DNA of 64,000 bases from Mangrovitalea sediminis (GTDB lineage: Bacteria; Pseudomonadota; Gammaproteobacteria; Pseudomonadales; Oleiphilaceae), in NCBI RefSeq assembly GCF_002514725.1, contig NZ_NTLB01000007.1, positions 62,001 to 126,000 of the forward strand. Reading direction: 5' to 3'. The position numbers and the translations under genes were made by a program. Positions 63,759 to 64,000 of the stretch are shown piece by piece. Within the stretch, counting starts at the first letter, position 1. Every line of letters starts with the position of its first letter. The notes below the pieces were generated by a model that was not told where the DNA came from, did no database searches, and saw only the letters and a program-made list of their open reading frames with translations.

Positions 63759-64000
63759 CTAACCGTTGTTCTCAACCGAAGCGTCTGCCCGTACGACGCG
63801 ATTACGCCCCTGCTGTTTGGCGCTGTATAGCGCCTTGTCTGCCATTTCGAACAGCTGGTCGGCACCCGCATCGCCGGCAAAGCCGACCAGCCCGGCGGAG
63901 AGCGTAATGCTGACATGCTGCTTACGGAAATGGAATGGCAGTGCCCCAATGTGCTCACGTAGCGCCTCGATGACCTTAAACGCGGTATCGACGTCCGTTT
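63759..64000 (-). CDS. Diguanylate cyclase, C-terminal fragment (runs off the right edge)
   Basis: The 80 visible codons read on the minus strand give the end of a GGDEF domain, including the conserved HVSITLSAGLVGFAGDAGAD and MADKALYSAKQQGRNRVV, followed by a short tail and TAG. The catalytic motif lies outside the window, so activity cannot be judged. It converges with the DUF2789 gene. Confidence 0.9.
   Translation of the reverse strand, partial: TDVDTAFKVIEALREHIGALPFHFRKQHVSITLSAGLVGFAGDAGADQLFEMADKALYSAKQQGRNRVVRADASVENNG

Overview
The window looks like chromosomal DNA of a GC-rich (roughly 60% by eye) gammaproteobacterium, most likely a marine or halophilic one of the Marinobacter/Halomonas/Hahella type. 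That placement is an inference. It rests on a Halomonas-like GH13 alpha-glucosidase, a DUF2789 protein, UbiK, an OruR-type AraC regulator, ComM, TcdA, SpeA/SpeE and the general gene style. No rRNA, tRNA, CRISPR array, prophage or insertion sequence was seen. Almost all of the window is protein-coding.

Layout. 1-2.3 kb: end of a purine (allantoin) degradation operon (alc', allA), an AraC regulator and an exported PEBP-family protein. 2.7-7.7 kb: a Yip1-family membrane protein, a bidirectional terminator, then aceE-aceF on the minus strand without pdhR or lpd beside them. 8.1-13.9 kb: a maltose-type block with a MalT-like regulator, an alpha-glucosidase and a MalK/UgpC-type ATPase. Two inverted MalT-box-like elements lie before the glucosidase, and no transporter permease is in the window. 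14.1-24.5 kb: a complete soluble group 3b [NiFe]-hydrogenase operon (hydB-hydG-hydD-hydA, order beta-gamma-delta-alpha), its maturation protease and the whole Hyp set (hypC-A-B-D-F-E), mostly with overlapping or closely spaced genes. 24.7-27.4 kb: trmB, comM and ubiK on the minus strand. 27.4-29.9 kb: glnK-amtB, preceded by two NtrC-like sites and a sigma-54 promoter, and followed by a degenerate copy of the amtB 3' end with its own terminator. 29.9-32.8 kb: divergent speE and speA (polyamine synthesis). 32.8-38 kb: a GST-like protein, an AraC regulator, an ECF sigma factor with a ChrR-type zinc/cupin anti-sigma factor, a REP doublet, and a GAF plus degenerate-GGDEF protein. 38-45 kb: tcdA, a CPA1 cation/proton antiporter, a fructosamine-kinase family protein, an MDR oxidoreductase, a DTW-domain tRNA modification enzyme, a thioesterase and an AlbA_2 (Schlafen-like) protein. 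45.4-48.7 kb: an unusual three-gene operon of a GMC oxidoreductase and two poorly characterised proteins. 48.9-59.4 kb: mixed housekeeping and regulatory genes, including PilZ, AraC, cardiolipin synthase, GntR and an eIF2B-family isomerase. 59.6-64 kb: a small exported protein, a BvgS-like hybrid histidine kinase, a DUF2789 protein and the end of a diguanylate cyclase.

How they fit together. The hydrogenase block encodes everything needed to build and mature a cytoplasmic NAD(P)-linked H2 enzyme. The glnK-amtB block carries its own nitrogen-control promoter. The sigma/ChrR pair has a promoter resembling that of singlet-oxygen responders. The maltose block has its activator and candidate operators in place.

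Less expected items are the amtB relic fused to a REP element, the REP doublet at 36.4-36.6 kb, a 30-codon minus-strand small gene with a Shine-Dalgarno sequence and a hairpin at 52.05-52.14 kb, three TTGCAA repeats before the GntR gene, and the GMC three-gene cassette. I did not find an entirely new large system. The GMC cassette, the 30-codon gene and the amtB relic are the best candidates for something undescribed.
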